A DNA stretch of 64,000 nt. It comes from an uncultured Moraxella sp. (GTDB lineage Bacteria; Pseudomonadota; Gammaproteobacteria; Pseudomonadales; Moraxellaceae). Made by a program: the position numbers and the translations under genes. The stretch lies in contig CALTTE010000003.1 in the NCBI GenBank assembly GCA_943908405.1, positions 1-64,000 of the forward strand. The letters are read 5' to 3'. The notes under the pieces are model-generated. The model did no database searches. It was not told where the DNA came from and saw only the letters and a program-made list of their open reading frames with translations. This document shows positions 46,445-55,296 of this stretch, piece by piece. Position 1 is the stretch's first letter; each line of letters opens with the position of its first letter.

Positions 46445-48205
46445 ATGTCAATCCAATCCAATGTAAGTCAACCCAATGCCGTTTCAACTGGTTTTGGTGC
46501 CACTACCCCAAGCCCTACCGACCAGCAAGCCACAGACAACGCTTTGGTACTGGTGGATAATAATCAAACCACCTTTGCCGATTTAGGTTTAGCCAAACCA
46601 ATCTTGGGAGCACTTCAAAGTGCTGGTTATGTTTATCCTACACCCATTCAAGCACAAGCCATTCCGCCATCAATGGCAGGGCAGGACTTGCTATTGTCTG
46701 CCCAGACAGGTTCTGGCAAAACAGCGGCATTTGTGTTGCCCATTCTTGACCGCTTAGCAAAATCTGCCAGTCAAGCAAAAACAAGCTCTATAAAACCAAG
46801 CCCCAAGGACGTATCAGCGGTGATTTTGACGCCCACGCGTGAGTTGGCACTGCAAGTACACGATAGCGTAAGGCGTTATGGTGAACGTCTAAAAAATATC
46901 TTTAGCGTGGTATTGGTTGGCGGTGCTCCTTATGGTGGGCAGATTCGTGCCCTAAAAAAAGGCGTGCAAATCATTGTGGCGACACCAGGGCGGTTTATTG
47001 ACCATCTAAACGATGGCAGAATTGACCTTGATGACCTGCAAACACTGGTACTGGACGAAGCTGACCGTATGCTGGATATGGGCTTTAGTGATGCTATTAG
47101 TACCATTTTGACCGCCACGCCCAATGACCGCCAAACGATTATGTCATCGGCCACCTGGGACGGACAAGTGGGCAAGATTGCCGAGAGCTTTACCACCAAT
47201 CCAAAACGTGTTGCCATCAAAGTAGAATCGGCACATATTGAAGAATCGGTTTACTTTTGTGATGATTTTCGTCATAAAAATGATATTTTGTATCAAGTAC
47301 TCAATAATCCCAACATTGACCAAGCGGTTATTTTTGCATCCACCAAGATGAGTACTGAAAAACTTGCTAATGATTTGGTTGAGAAAGGTTACAAGGCTCG
47401 TTATTTGCACGGTGATTTACCACAAGGCAAACGCAATCGTATTGTTGCCGATGTCAAAGCAGGCAAATGCCAATTTTTGGTTGCCACCGATGTTGCCGCT
47501 CGTGGTATTGACATTGCCAGTATTAGTCACGTGGTGAATTATGATTTGCCCCGCCAAGCTGAAGATTATGTCCATCGCATTGGGCGTTGTGGGCGAGCAG
47601 GGCGGACAGGTACCGCCATCAATTTGTGTAGTGTGGACGACCGTAGCCAATTTTTTGCCATCAATCGTTATTTGGGGCGTGAGATGACTGTTGATGTGTT
47701 GGCAGGCTTAGAACCCAAACGCAATTTTGATGAGCCAGAACGCCAAAAAAATAAACGCCAGCGTGGTCGTCGTGCAACAGGCAACAAATCTTATAAAAAA
47801 CCTTATGGGGCTAAAGATGGCAACAAAGAGCGTTTTGGTGGCGACCGTTTTAATAAAAACAGCGACCGCCAAGATAGACTTTATCGTGCCAAAGCCAGTA
47901 GCGGTAAGGCTTATGGGGCAAATAATAAAGATGATGCTAAATTTAGCCATTCAAGCAAAAGTGATGGCAATTCAAGCAAAAGCGATGGTAATGTTTACCA
48001 AGATAAAAAAAGCGAAAAATCGCCATCAACCAAGCCGTTTGGGCGTAATCAATCCAAAAAATGGGACGACACTCGCTCCAAAAGATTTGATGCCAGTGCC
48101 AAAAAATCCCATTCAGAGCAAGGTTATGCTGACCGCAAACGCCAACATCGTAACGAAAAAGCCAGCACGTATCAACCCAATAAAAAACGTTTTGGCGATA
48201 AGTGA
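46445..48205 (+). CDS. DEAD-box ATP-dependent RNA helicase (RhlE/DeaD-like)
   Basis: RNA unwinding protein for ribosome assembly or mRNA decay. Motifs in order: Q motif YPTPIQAQAIP, motif I AQTGSGKTAAF, PTRELALQ, DEAD box VLDEADRMLDMGF, SAT, and motif VI HRIGRCGRAG. The C-terminal 160 residues are low-complexity, basic and Asn/Ser/Lys-rich, probably an RNA-binding tail. The start at 46445 is taken from AAAGAG. The frame is open to 46421 with weaker context. Which subfamily (RhlE, SrmB, DeaD) cannot be fixed from motifs alone. Confidence 0.92.
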   Translation: MSIQSNVSQPNAVSTGFGATTPSPTDQQATDNALVLVDNNQTTFADLGLAKPILGALQSAGYVYPTPIQAQAIPPSMAGQDLLLSAQTGSGKTAAFVLPILDRLAKSASQAKTSSIKPSPKDVSAVILTPTRELALQVHDSVRRYGERLKNIFSVVLVGGAPYGGQIRALKKGVQIIVATPGRFIDHLNDGRIDLDDLQTLVLDEADRMLDMGFSDAISTILTATPNDRQTIMSSATWDGQVGKIAESFTTNPKRVAIKVESAHIEESVYFCDDFRHKNDILYQVLNNPNIDQAVIFASTKMSTEKLANDLVEKGYKARYLHGDLPQGKRNRIVADVKAGKCQFLVATDVAARGIDIASISHVVNYDLPRQAEDYVHRIGRCGRAGRTGTAINLCSVDDRSQFFAINRYLGREMTVDVLAGLEPKRNFDEPERQKNKRQRGRRATGNKSYKKPYGAKDGNKERFGGDRFNKNSDRQDRLYRAKASSGKAYGANNKDDAKFSHSSKSDGNSSKSDGNVYQDKKSEKSPSTKPFGRNQSKKWDDTRSKRFDASAKKSHSEQGYADRKRQHRNEKASTYQPNKKRFGDK

Positions 48206-48219
48206 TTAAAAACTATCAT

Positions 48220-48282
48220 AAAACCCCATCAGGGTTAAAAAGTCAAAAAAGCACCGTTTTTGTGCTTTTTTAATGGGGTTTT
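48220..48282 (+). terminator. Nested terminator after the helicase gene
   Basis: An inner hairpin AAAAAAGCAC/GTGCTTTTTT (48245-48271) sits inside an outer inverted repeat AAAACCCCAT/ATGGGGTTTT (48220-48282). Confidence 0.8.
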
Positions 48283-48656
48283 GATTGGGCGGAGGTGTTG
48301 GTTTGTTAGCATTAGGCTGGTTTTGGATAAAAGCTAGTTTTGGATAAAAGTTTGGGTGATGGTATTATGATTTTAGATGGCAATCTTAACCAAATGGGTT
48401 GGCGAATGTTTAAAACAACAACTGTTTAAAACAACTATCTAAAGTTGTTGTATCCCAAAGCACCAATCCAAGGTTTTATCAATCCAAGGTTTTATCAATC
48501 TAAACCCATTAGTCAACCCCTTGGTTTTGGTGTAAGCTTAACCCTACAACCGCCAAAATTTTAACAACCACAGCTTTAAAGCAACAACAATTAAAGCAAT
48601 CACAATTAACAATCAAAACCTAAATGGTTTAAAGTAATGTTTTTGCAGGTGTGAAT
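48283..48656. other. Spacer between convergent helicase and prs genes, with repeats
   Basis: No gene was recognised. The 16-bp unit CAATCCAAGGTTTTAT is tandemly duplicated at 48464-48479 and 48480-48495. TTTTGGATAAAAG also occurs twice near 48321-48350. Confidence 0.55.
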
Positions 48657-49610
48657 TTATGCTTCATAATCAAACATCGCACTAATAGACTCTTCATTAT
48701 TGATACGTCTTAGGCTTTCTGCCAACATTGGGGCAATGGTAACTTGGCGAATTTTTGAGCAAGCCATTGCTGAGGTTGATAAAGGAATGGTGTCGGTTAC
48801 AACAATTTCATCAAGGCTTGAGTGGGTGATATTATCAATGGCAGGCCCTGACAATACAGGGTGAGTAATATAACCGACCACTCGCCTTGCCCCTTTGTCT
48901 TTTAAGGCTTCGGCTGCCTTGCACAGCGTGCCAGCAGTATCGACAATATCATCAACAATCACGCAATCACGGTCTTTGACATCGCCGATAATGTGCATTA
49001 CTTGCGATTCATTGGCTTTGGCACGGCGTTTGTCAATAATGGCAAGCTCCAAATCACCCAGCGATTTTGCCATTGCACGGGCACGCACCACGCCACCCAC
49101 ATCAGGCGATACCACCATTAAATTATCATAATTTTTTTGCTTTAAATCGGCCAGCAACACAGGCGTGCCATAGATATTATCCACAGGAATGTCAAAAAAA
49201 CCTTGAATTTGGTCAGCGTGTAAATCCACCGTCATCATACGGTCAATACCGACAATGGACAGCATATCGGCAACCACTTTGGCGGAGATGGGTACCCGTG
49301 CTGAGCGACTACGGCGGTCTTGGCGTGCGTAACCAAAATAAGGAATAACAGCGGTAATACGAGCGGCACTAGAGCGTCTAAGGGCGTCTGCCATTACCAT
49401 AATTTCCATCAAGTTGTCGTTGGTTGGGGCACAGGTGGGTTGTAAAATAAAGACGTCCTTGCCACGCACGTTTTCTTGAATTTCAACGGCAATCTCGCCA
49501 TCAGAAAAGCGAGAAACATCGGCTTTGCCAAGGGGAATGCGTAGGTGTTCAGCGACTGTTTTGGTCAAGGTGGGGTGGGCGTTACCGCCAAAAATTGCCA
49601 AATAAGACAT
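48657..49610 (-). CDS. prs: Ribose-phosphate pyrophosphokinase
   Basis: Makes PRPP from ribose-5-phosphate and ATP for nucleotide, His, Trp and NAD synthesis. ATP-binding YFGYARQDRR (about 95-104), the flexible catalytic KRR loop, and the PRPP loop VDDIVDTAGTLCKAA (about 218-232) are clear. Length 317 residues. The minus-strand upstream region has an extended -10 at 49642-49650. It is downstream of ispE and the tRNA-Gln pair, the usual gamma-proteobacterial order. Confidence 0.97.
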   Translation of the reverse strand: MSYLAIFGGNAHPTLTKTVAEHLRIPLGKADVSRFSDGEIAVEIQENVRGKDVFILQPTCAPTNDNLMEIMVMADALRRSSAARITAVIPYFGYARQDRRSRSARVPISAKVVADMLSIVGIDRMMTVDLHADQIQGFFDIPVDNIYGTPVLLADLKQKNYDNLMVVSPDVGGVVRARAMAKSLGDLELAIIDKRRAKANESQVMHIIGDVKDRDCVIVDDIVDTAGTLCKAAEALKDKGARRVVGYITHPVLSGPAIDNITHSSLDEIVVTDTIPLSTSAMACSKIRQVTIAPMLAESLRRINNEESISAMFDYEA

Positions 49611-50196
49611 AATGCCATCTCAAAAAGTGAATAAAAATGCTATTGTAACATTTTTTGCAAACATTTGCTTATTAAAGCGATGTAAAAATAAGGTGATGTC
49701 AAGTTTTAGTCAAATTGACTTTGGCTGTTTTTTTGGCTTGTTTTAAAGTGGCTTTATTTTAAGTTTTTTTTGTTTTAAGTTTTTTGTTTTGAATGTTGCT
49801 TTGGGGTGCTTGGTTTTTTTAAAGGGTGCTTGGATTTTGTAAGCCAATGATTTTTGGGTGATGATAAGGGCGGTTTGTTCAATTATTGACAAAAAGCATT
49901 ATTTGAATAAAAAGGCAAAACCTAAATATTGGACAGTTAAGTAAAATATTATAAAAATAAGTAAAATATTAAAAAATAGTTAATTGACTGGATTAAACTG
50001 CAAAAATAGCTAGAAAATAACTAGGATAAATAGCCCAGATAAAATGATTAAACGGATAACTAATAAGAAAAAATTAAGCAAGAAAAAAATGAAATCAGTT
50101 TTGCAAAACAATTAAAAATTCAAGCGTACACCAAAAACTTGAAAATGCACAAAAAGCGTATAAACATAAATAGAAAAAAGGCAGGAATAGAAAAAA
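49611..50196. other. AT-rich spacer between prs and the tRNA genes
   Basis: No gene was recognised. On the minus strand TGTTACAAT (49642-49650) is a likely prs promoter. TTCAAG and CTTGAA near 50111-50135 could form a weak terminator hairpin after the tRNAs. Low-complexity T-runs and repeats of GGGTGCTTGG occur near 49804-49834. Confidence 0.5.
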
Positions 50197-50272
50197 TGGC
50201 AGGGGTAGCTGGACTCGAACCAACGAATGTCAGGATCAAAACCTGATGCCTTACCAACTTGGCGATACCCCT
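50197..50272 (-). tRNA. tRNA-Gln (TTG), copy 2
   Basis: Reading the minus strand, AGGGGTA pairs with TACCCCT in the acceptor stem, the anticodon loop in CAGGTTTTGATCCTG holds TTG, the T-loop GGTTCGAGTCC is standard, and CCA is encoded. Length is 76 nt. It is the downstream member of a pair separated by 38 bp and is identical to the first copy. Confidence 0.97.
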
Positions 50273-50310
50273 AGATTGGATTGTTTTGATTGGGCAAACC
50301 ACCCAAGAGA

Positions 50311-50386
50311 TGGCAGGGGTAGCTGGACTCGAACCAACGAATGTCAGGATCAAAACCTGATGCCTTACCAACTTGGCGATACCCCT
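50311..50386 (-). tRNA. tRNA-Gln (TTG), copy 1
   Basis: Same 76-nt sequence as the gene at 50197-50272, with encoded CCA and anticodon TTG. It lies just behind the promoter at 50402-50429, so both copies are probably made from one precursor. Confidence 0.97.
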
Positions 50387-50401
50387 ATCTCTAGGGCAAT
50401 G

Positions 50402-50429
50402 ATTATAGCAAAAATTTTTAAAATTACAA
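50402..50429 (-). promoter_or_regulatory. Promoter of the tRNA-Gln pair
   Basis: On the minus strand TTGTAA (50424-50429) and TATAAT (50402-50407) are 16 bp apart. The -10 box ends 15 bp before the tRNA 5' end. Confidence 0.65.
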
Positions 50430-50455
50430 GTATTTTTTATTAATTTATTAAGATA

Positions 50456-51505
50456 TCATAAAATGCTGGCGATAATGCTAGGGCAGGGGGCGTTATTTTG
50501 CCAGTCGCTTAAGGTGTTTTTGGTTAGATTGTGCGAGCTGTTGTGAGTTTGATTGTTATTGGGTAGAGGATTGAGTGGGGGGCTGAGCGGAGGATTGGGT
50601 GGTGGTAAAAAATTGGGTAGGGGTAAAAAAACACAAGCCCCTGTACCTGTCAATCGTGGCGTGGTCTGGGTGATGATGCTTAGCTGTTTTAGGTAATCCA
50701 AGGCGGTTTTGATGGCAAAATTGGTGGTGGCAATCGCCTCAAAGGCATTGTAAAAGTTGGGGTGCAAGTTATCCAAAAAAAGGGTGCTGTCTAATTGCTT
50801 ATAAATGGGCGTGTCTTTTTTTAATAAAGGGTGGCAAAAAAACTGGGCGGTGGCGTTGTGGCTTTGGGGGAATAGTAGCAAAAACTGCCGTTTGGGCAGG
50901 GTGATGGGGCGTAGTTGTTCGCCAATGCCTGTGGCGATGGCGGCAGGGTGATTAAAGACAAAAAACGGCACATCTGCCCCAAGCTGAACCGCCAAATCAA
51001 GCAAGGTAGGTAAATCCAAATGTAACTGCCATAGCGTGTTGAGCGTAAGCAAGGTCGCTGCTGCGTTGGACGAGCCGCCACCCAGCCCTGCCCCTGTGGG
51101 AATGCGTTTGGTTAGGTCAATGCTGATGGGGTATGGGCTGCCAATGTGGTTGGTTTGGGCATAATGGTAAAGCAAATGGGCGGCTTTAACAATTAGATTG
51201 TCAAGCGGGTTATCGGTGAGTGTCTCTGCCCCTGTTAGGGTAATCGGTGTTTGGTGCTGTAAATGGTGGCTTGGCTTGGCTTGATGACTGGGATAAAAGT
51301 GCAAGGTATCGCCAAAATCCAAACGACACAGCACGCTTTGGATATTGTGATAACCGTCTTTGCGTTTGCCTGTGATGTGCAAAAATAAATTGAGCTTAGC
51401 AGGAGAAAACACTTTAAGCGAAGACACGCCAAGCGGACAAAAAGACTGTGCCGATGTTTTGGTTAAAATATTGGTATTGTGATGATTTTGGGTTGTAAGT
51501 AGCAT
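50456..51505 (-). CDS. ispE: 4-diphosphocytidyl-2-C-methyl-D-erythritol kinase
   Basis: Phosphorylates CDP-methylerythritol in the non-mevalonate isoprenoid pathway. The GHMP kinase signature is clear: FSPAKLNLFLHITGKRKDGY, then the ATP loop PTGAGLGGGSSNAA, then the third motif LTGTGACVF. At 349 residues (from ATG 51505) it exceeds the usual 285. There is a poorly conserved N-terminal stretch of about 30 residues, and after ACVF the normal C-terminus is replaced by a Pro/Asn-rich low-complexity tail. GTG 51427 is an alternative start nearer to family length. lolB lies upstream on the same strand. Confidence 0.92.
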   Translation of the reverse strand: MLLTTQNHHNTNILTKTSAQSFCPLGVSSLKVFSPAKLNLFLHITGKRKDGYHNIQSVLCRLDFGDTLHFYPSHQAKPSHHLQHQTPITLTGAETLTDNPLDNLIVKAAHLLYHYAQTNHIGSPYPISIDLTKRIPTGAGLGGGSSNAAATLLTLNTLWQLHLDLPTLLDLAVQLGADVPFFVFNHPAAIATGIGEQLRPITLPKRQFLLLFPQSHNATAQFFCHPLLKKDTPIYKQLDSTLFLDNLHPNFYNAFEAIATTNFAIKTALDYLKQLSIITQTTPRLTGTGACVFLPLPNFLPPPNPPLSPPLNPLPNNNQTHNSSHNLTKNTLSDWQNNAPCPSIIASIL

Positions 51506-51848
51506 TGGCAAATAACCGTTGGTTGGCTGATAGGGTTTAAGGGTCAAAATAATAATTGTGGTTATAAATGATGGTGTTTGTAAACCATTGCAAAAAAATA
51601 AGCCAATAAATATTAAGCAAATAAATGGGGTGTGTATCAATGGATTTTATATAATGAATTTTAACATAATGGATTTAACATAGGGCTAATACAATCACCA
51701 ATTACCAGTCTTTATCACAACGAGCCTTTGCCACGCAATCGCTATCAACCAATGCGCACCAATTATCTGTAAGCTTATTGCGATCATAAGCTTATTGCGG
51801 GTGATAAAATTATTGTGGATCATAAGCTTGTTATGGGCAATAAGCTTA
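51506..51848. other. Spacer between lolB and ispE with HindIII-type repeats
   Basis: The unit ATAAGCTTATTRYGGG, variants of which share AAGCTT, recurs four times between 51770 and 51855, reaching the lolB stop codon. A frame open upstream of ispE (to 51640) is hydrophobic but shows no family similarity, so it was not called. Confidence 0.5.
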
Positions 51849-52529
51849 TTATGGGATTTTGGTGGCATTGGATTGATTGATGGTCATTATCACTTTATGC
51901 CCATCTTGGTGCGTAAGCCTAAGCCGTGATGGCGTGGGTAAGTTATTGTATTCTAATTGTATGACCCAGTTGCCGTTTTGGCTTTGGGTGAGTTTTTGCC
52001 CATCAAAGAGACTGTTTTTGTCGCCTGGGGCGTTTTTGCCCAAAATCCAATAGGGTAGATGGCTGATGGGGGCTTGCCAGCCAGTGGTTTTTTGTAATAA
52101 TAGTTCTGGGCTATTGGCACTCACTATACCAAATTCATCATTGCTTAAGGTGGCTTGTTTGCCGTCAAAGCGAATGGCGGTCGCCCCAAGCCCCAATGCC
52201 CCTGTTAAATCAATGGCAAATCTATCGGCTGTTTGCCCCCACGCATAAAAGGCACTGATGGCTTGTTTTTTGCCATTGTTCTGGGTTGTGATACCAATTT
52301 TGCCTGTGATGGCAAAACTGGGTAAAAATGGCTCGGTAATTGGGATTAAGGGGGGGAGGTTGTTATTTGGTATGGTATTGGGAGTTAAAGTTGTGGCTGG
52401 CAGACTTGGTGTCGTCTGAGCGGTAGGCTTTGGTGTGCTTTGGCAGGCACTGAGCAGGCAAGCACCGATCAAAACGCCAATAAACGCAAATGGTTTTGGG
52501 GTTTTTAGGTTTATGGGGGTTGTCAACAT
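51849..52529 (-). CDS. lolB: Outer-membrane lipoprotein receptor LolB
   Basis: Accepts lipoproteins from LolA and inserts them into the outer membrane. It is itself a lipoprotein, with signal and lipobox CLLSACQS (Cys about 29). A Thr/Pro-rich linker of about 35 residues follows. The LolB domain shows FAITGKIGI, AFYAWGQTADRFAIDLTG and GLGATAIRF, then LPYWILGKNAP. Length 226. Its place next to ispE and opposite hemA is the conserved gamma-proteobacterial context. It should also serve the surface lipoprotein encoded at 56958. Confidence 0.9.
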   Translation of the reverse strand: MLTTPINLKTPKPFAFIGVLIGACLLSACQSTPKPTAQTTPSLPATTLTPNTIPNNNLPPLIPITEPFLPSFAITGKIGITTQNNGKKQAISAFYAWGQTADRFAIDLTGALGLGATAIRFDGKQATLSNDEFGIVSANSPELLLQKTTGWQAPISHLPYWILGKNAPGDKNSLFDGQKLTQSQNGNWVIQLEYNNLPTPSRLRLTHQDGHKVIMTINQSNATKIP

Positions 52530-52706
52530 AGCTTTAGTACCTTTGGGGGAAGATGATTATCAAGATTGAATAAAACAAATTAAACCAAATAATTGTCAGT
52601 CAATCAAAAAAGCGGTTTGGGCGACAAACCAACCGATTAAGCCAAATTGATTTAATGCCCTGTTTGGGAGTGTTGATTATAAATAATTGATTTGATGCAA
52701 GCAATC

Positions 52707-52742
52707 TATATGCAAGTCATATATATGCAAGTCATATATAAG
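52707..52742. repeat. 15-bp tandem repeat upstream of lolB
   Basis: TATATGCAAGTCATA occurs twice in tandem with a partial third unit, in the spacer between the TPR gene and lolB. Confidence 0.85.
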
Positions 52743-52781
52743 TACAATCTACCATAAATATGCCATCAAATACAGCAATGA

Positions 52782-54668
52782 TTAAGGCGTTTTGCCAAAA
52801 CGGGCGGTTAATTCACTAAGCAGACGTTTGACATTACCGTTATCGCCTAAGCCTTGATAGGCTTTAAGCAGTGCTGTGCCAGTGGCTAGGCTTGGGGTTA
52901 GCTCGTAAGGGGTTTGTAGGTAGTTTAACACCGCTTGATAATCGCCTTGTTTTTGGGCGTGATGGGCAAGGGCAAGTAACGCCTGTAGAGCAGTATCGCT
53001 ATCACTACTTTGGCTAAGCTCGCTCAATAATTGCCAGCTGTCTTGGTCGTTGGGTGCGTGTTCAAGCTGTAGTTTGGCTTTGATTAGGCGATAATTGTCA
53101 TTGTCAGGGTCAAGTGTTAATAGTGTGTCAATATCGGCAAGTTTTTCGGCATAATCATGGGCATCGTCCATCAGTTTGACTTTGGCATAAAGCAAGTTAG
53201 GTTCATCAGGGTAGAGCGTGTAGGCGTTATCCAATAAGGTCTTGGCATCATCACGGTTGCCTGTGCGTGCCAAAATATCAGCTTGTAACAAATAACTGTC
53301 GCTGGCAAAAATATCATAACGCTTTCGTAAATTAACCAGTGCGTTAATGGCGTTTTGGGGGCGGTCAAACAACAGCTCATAGCCAACTTGTTTTTTGGTG
53401 GCATCTAGGATAAATTGCATATCATCAACCTGAGCAAAATAATGCAGTGCTTGCTCATAATCGTGGCGACGTTCAAAACTGATACCCAAATAATAATAAG
53501 CCTCCCCTGTGCGATTGGGATAGTGGCTTAAATCGTGCAATAAAGTTTCGGCATCGGCATAATGCTGTAAATCCAGTGCAACAAGACTGGCTAGTAATGT
53601 CAGCTCATCGTCTTTGGGGTGAATGGCTTGTAATACTTGCCACGCTGGGGTTAATTCGCCCAAATCAATCAAATAACGCACGGTATAAAGCTGAATTTGT
53701 GTTTGGGTCTTGCCGTGGCTGTTTTTGATGGCGTTGGCCAAAAATTTTAGCAAGGCGTTTTTGTCGCCCATTTGCTTTAAAATATCGGCTTTTAGGGTTA
53801 AATAGGCCAAATTGTCGCCATCGTCTTTTAGGGCGTTGTTTAAATATAAAATCGCTGCTGTGGGTTCATTAAGTTGCATTAACAAACCTGCTTTTAATAC
53901 CGACAAAGACGGATTGTTATCGCCATCAATGCTTTGTAATTCGTGCAATAATTGGCGTTGGGCGGTACTGGCTTTGGGTAAAATGCCTGTAAAAATTTGG
54001 CTTAAATCAGCTTTGGGGTCGTATTGTAAAATTAAGCGGATATTTTGGGCAGCAAGCGGATAATTTTCAGCTTTTAAGGCCAAATGGGTAACATAAAACC
54101 ATACAGGAATATGGTCGCTGTGGCTGTCTTGCCACGCTTTGGCAAATTGTAGCGATTGGTTGGGCGATTCTAATTGCATTGATAATGTCAAAGCCCGCTC
54201 AAAGACGGCGGTGGCGTTGTCTTTGAATGCTTGTGATTTGTATAAATCCAAAGCGTGATAGGGCTGATTGCGGTCAAGGGCAAATTCTGCTTGTAGTAGT
54301 GTTGCCAAATCAGGGCTGTTGTGGGCGATGGGGGGGCTATCGGCGGTGATAATGTCGTGGCGTAAGACAATCGGCATAGCCGTTGGCGGTATGGCGGTAG
54401 TGTCAGATTGGTTGCTTGGCTCGCTTGTTAAACTGTCTGATGATGATTGGGCTGGGTTGTCTTGGACAGTGCCGACAAGCTGGCGATAAATGGGGCCAAT
54501 GCGATTGATAACGGTGTCTAATAAATTGGCGTGGGCGGTGGGGGTGATGAAGCCAAAGGTTAGCATCATCAAGACAATAAGCATTTTGCGTTTTGGTGGC
54601 TGACGCTTTTTTTGCTGTGCTGGTTGTGCTGGTTGTTGGTTGTTGTTCGTGGCTTTTGTGCGGTTCAT
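52782..54668 (-). CDS. Exported tetratricopeptide-repeat protein
   Basis: Protein-interaction scaffold, probably periplasmic or outer-membrane attached. From ATG 54668 it has 628 residues. A Gln/Pro/Lys-rich N-terminus is followed by the hydrophobic signal MLIVLMMLTFGFITPTAHA (29-47). A long array of helical TPR-like repeats follows, e.g. GEAYYYLGISFERRHDYEQA and ATGTALLKAYQGLGDNGNVK. Similar TPR proteins often lie upstream of lolB in gamma-proteobacteria. The frame is open to 55049, but the added residues show no signal or repeat pattern, so the shorter start is preferred. Confidence 0.8.
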   Translation of the reverse strand: MNRTKATNNNQQPAQPAQQKKRQPPKRKMLIVLMMLTFGFITPTAHANLLDTVINRIGPIYRQLVGTVQDNPAQSSSDSLTSEPSNQSDTTAIPPTAMPIVLRHDIITADSPPIAHNSPDLATLLQAEFALDRNQPYHALDLYKSQAFKDNATAVFERALTLSMQLESPNQSLQFAKAWQDSHSDHIPVWFYVTHLALKAENYPLAAQNIRLILQYDPKADLSQIFTGILPKASTAQRQLLHELQSIDGDNNPSLSVLKAGLLMQLNEPTAAILYLNNALKDDGDNLAYLTLKADILKQMGDKNALLKFLANAIKNSHGKTQTQIQLYTVRYLIDLGELTPAWQVLQAIHPKDDELTLLASLVALDLQHYADAETLLHDLSHYPNRTGEAYYYLGISFERRHDYEQALHYFAQVDDMQFILDATKKQVGYELLFDRPQNAINALVNLRKRYDIFASDSYLLQADILARTGNRDDAKTLLDNAYTLYPDEPNLLYAKVKLMDDAHDYAEKLADIDTLLTLDPDNDNYRLIKAKLQLEHAPNDQDSWQLLSELSQSSDSDTALQALLALAHHAQKQGDYQAVLNYLQTPYELTPSLATGTALLKAYQGLGDNGNVKRLLSELTARFGKTP

Positions 54669-55087
54669 TGTGCTACCCAATAATTGCTGTAGTATTTGCG
54701 ATTTTAGGGGTGGTTTGATAGACAAAGGCTCACCAAAAAAGTTTTGACGATACCAATCTTGGTAATCGTAATGTTGTTTGAATCGATACTGTCTTAATAA
54801 ATGTTGTTTTAATGAATGCTGATACAATGTTTGGCAACTGGTAGGCAAACAACGTGGATATGCTTTTGCCCAAGCGATAGCGTGGGTTTTTGTCCACGTT
54901 GTTGGTTTTATCCATATTTGTATCGGCGATATTTTGACCATTGATATTTTAACCATTGATAAAAAAATGAATAACGACACATCGCTAATTACAGGACAAT
55001 CGCTTGGCGTTGATGGGTTGTTTTGGATTGATGGGTGGCGATGTGGCATAGCTAATAGGTGGCTTATCCATTTTTGCGAGTATTTCG

Positions 55088-55096
55088 TGATATAAT
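55088..55096 (+). promoter_or_regulatory. Extended -10 promoter of hemA
   Basis: TGATATAAT forms an extended -10 with a consensus hexamer. No -35 at 17 bp. A leader of about 195 nt would follow. Confidence 0.45.
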
Positions 55097-55114
55097 ACCA
55101 GTTTTTGGGTCAAA

Positions 55115-55156
55115 TGGGCATAGTTTTGTGGGCATAGTTTTGTGGGCATAGTTTTA
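55115..55156. repeat. 14-bp tandem repeat, three copies, in the hemA leader
   Basis: TGGGCATAGTTTTG occurs at 55115-55128, 55129-55142 and, with one change, 55143-55156. Confidence 0.95.
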
Positions 55157-55296
55157 TTGAATGTTGCTGGTTGAGTGTTTTTTGGATCGGTGTTTGGTAG
55201 TTTTTGATAATTTGGGTTTGAATGCTATTTTAAATAGGTTTTAAATTTAAATAGGTTTTAAATCGGTTTTAAATATTGGGGTTTTGAGTGTCTGTT

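Larger units (their letters stand above)
54669..55296. other. Divergent spacer of the TPR gene and hemA
   Basis: The minus-strand frame runs open through part of this region (to 55049) without recognisable protein features. The plus-strand hemA promoter (55088-55096) and a 14-bp triplet repeat (55115-55156) lie here, and TTTAAATAGGTTTTAAA-type repeats lie near 55228-55275. Confidence 0.5.

Noticed and set aside
50197..50386. Two tRNA-Gln copies as an integration (attachment) site
   Set aside because: The second copy is a full-length tRNA with its own acceptor stem and CCA. No integrase or foreign genes adjoin, so it is an ordinary tandem pair.
51506..51640. N-terminal hydrophobic extension of IspE
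   Set aside because: The open frame continues upstream, but no GHMP kinase has such a segment. It is AT-rich spacer.
52782..55049. Long version of the TPR protein (755 residues)
   Set aside because: The first 127 residues have no signal, repeats or conserved pattern. The signal-like segment fits a start at 54668.
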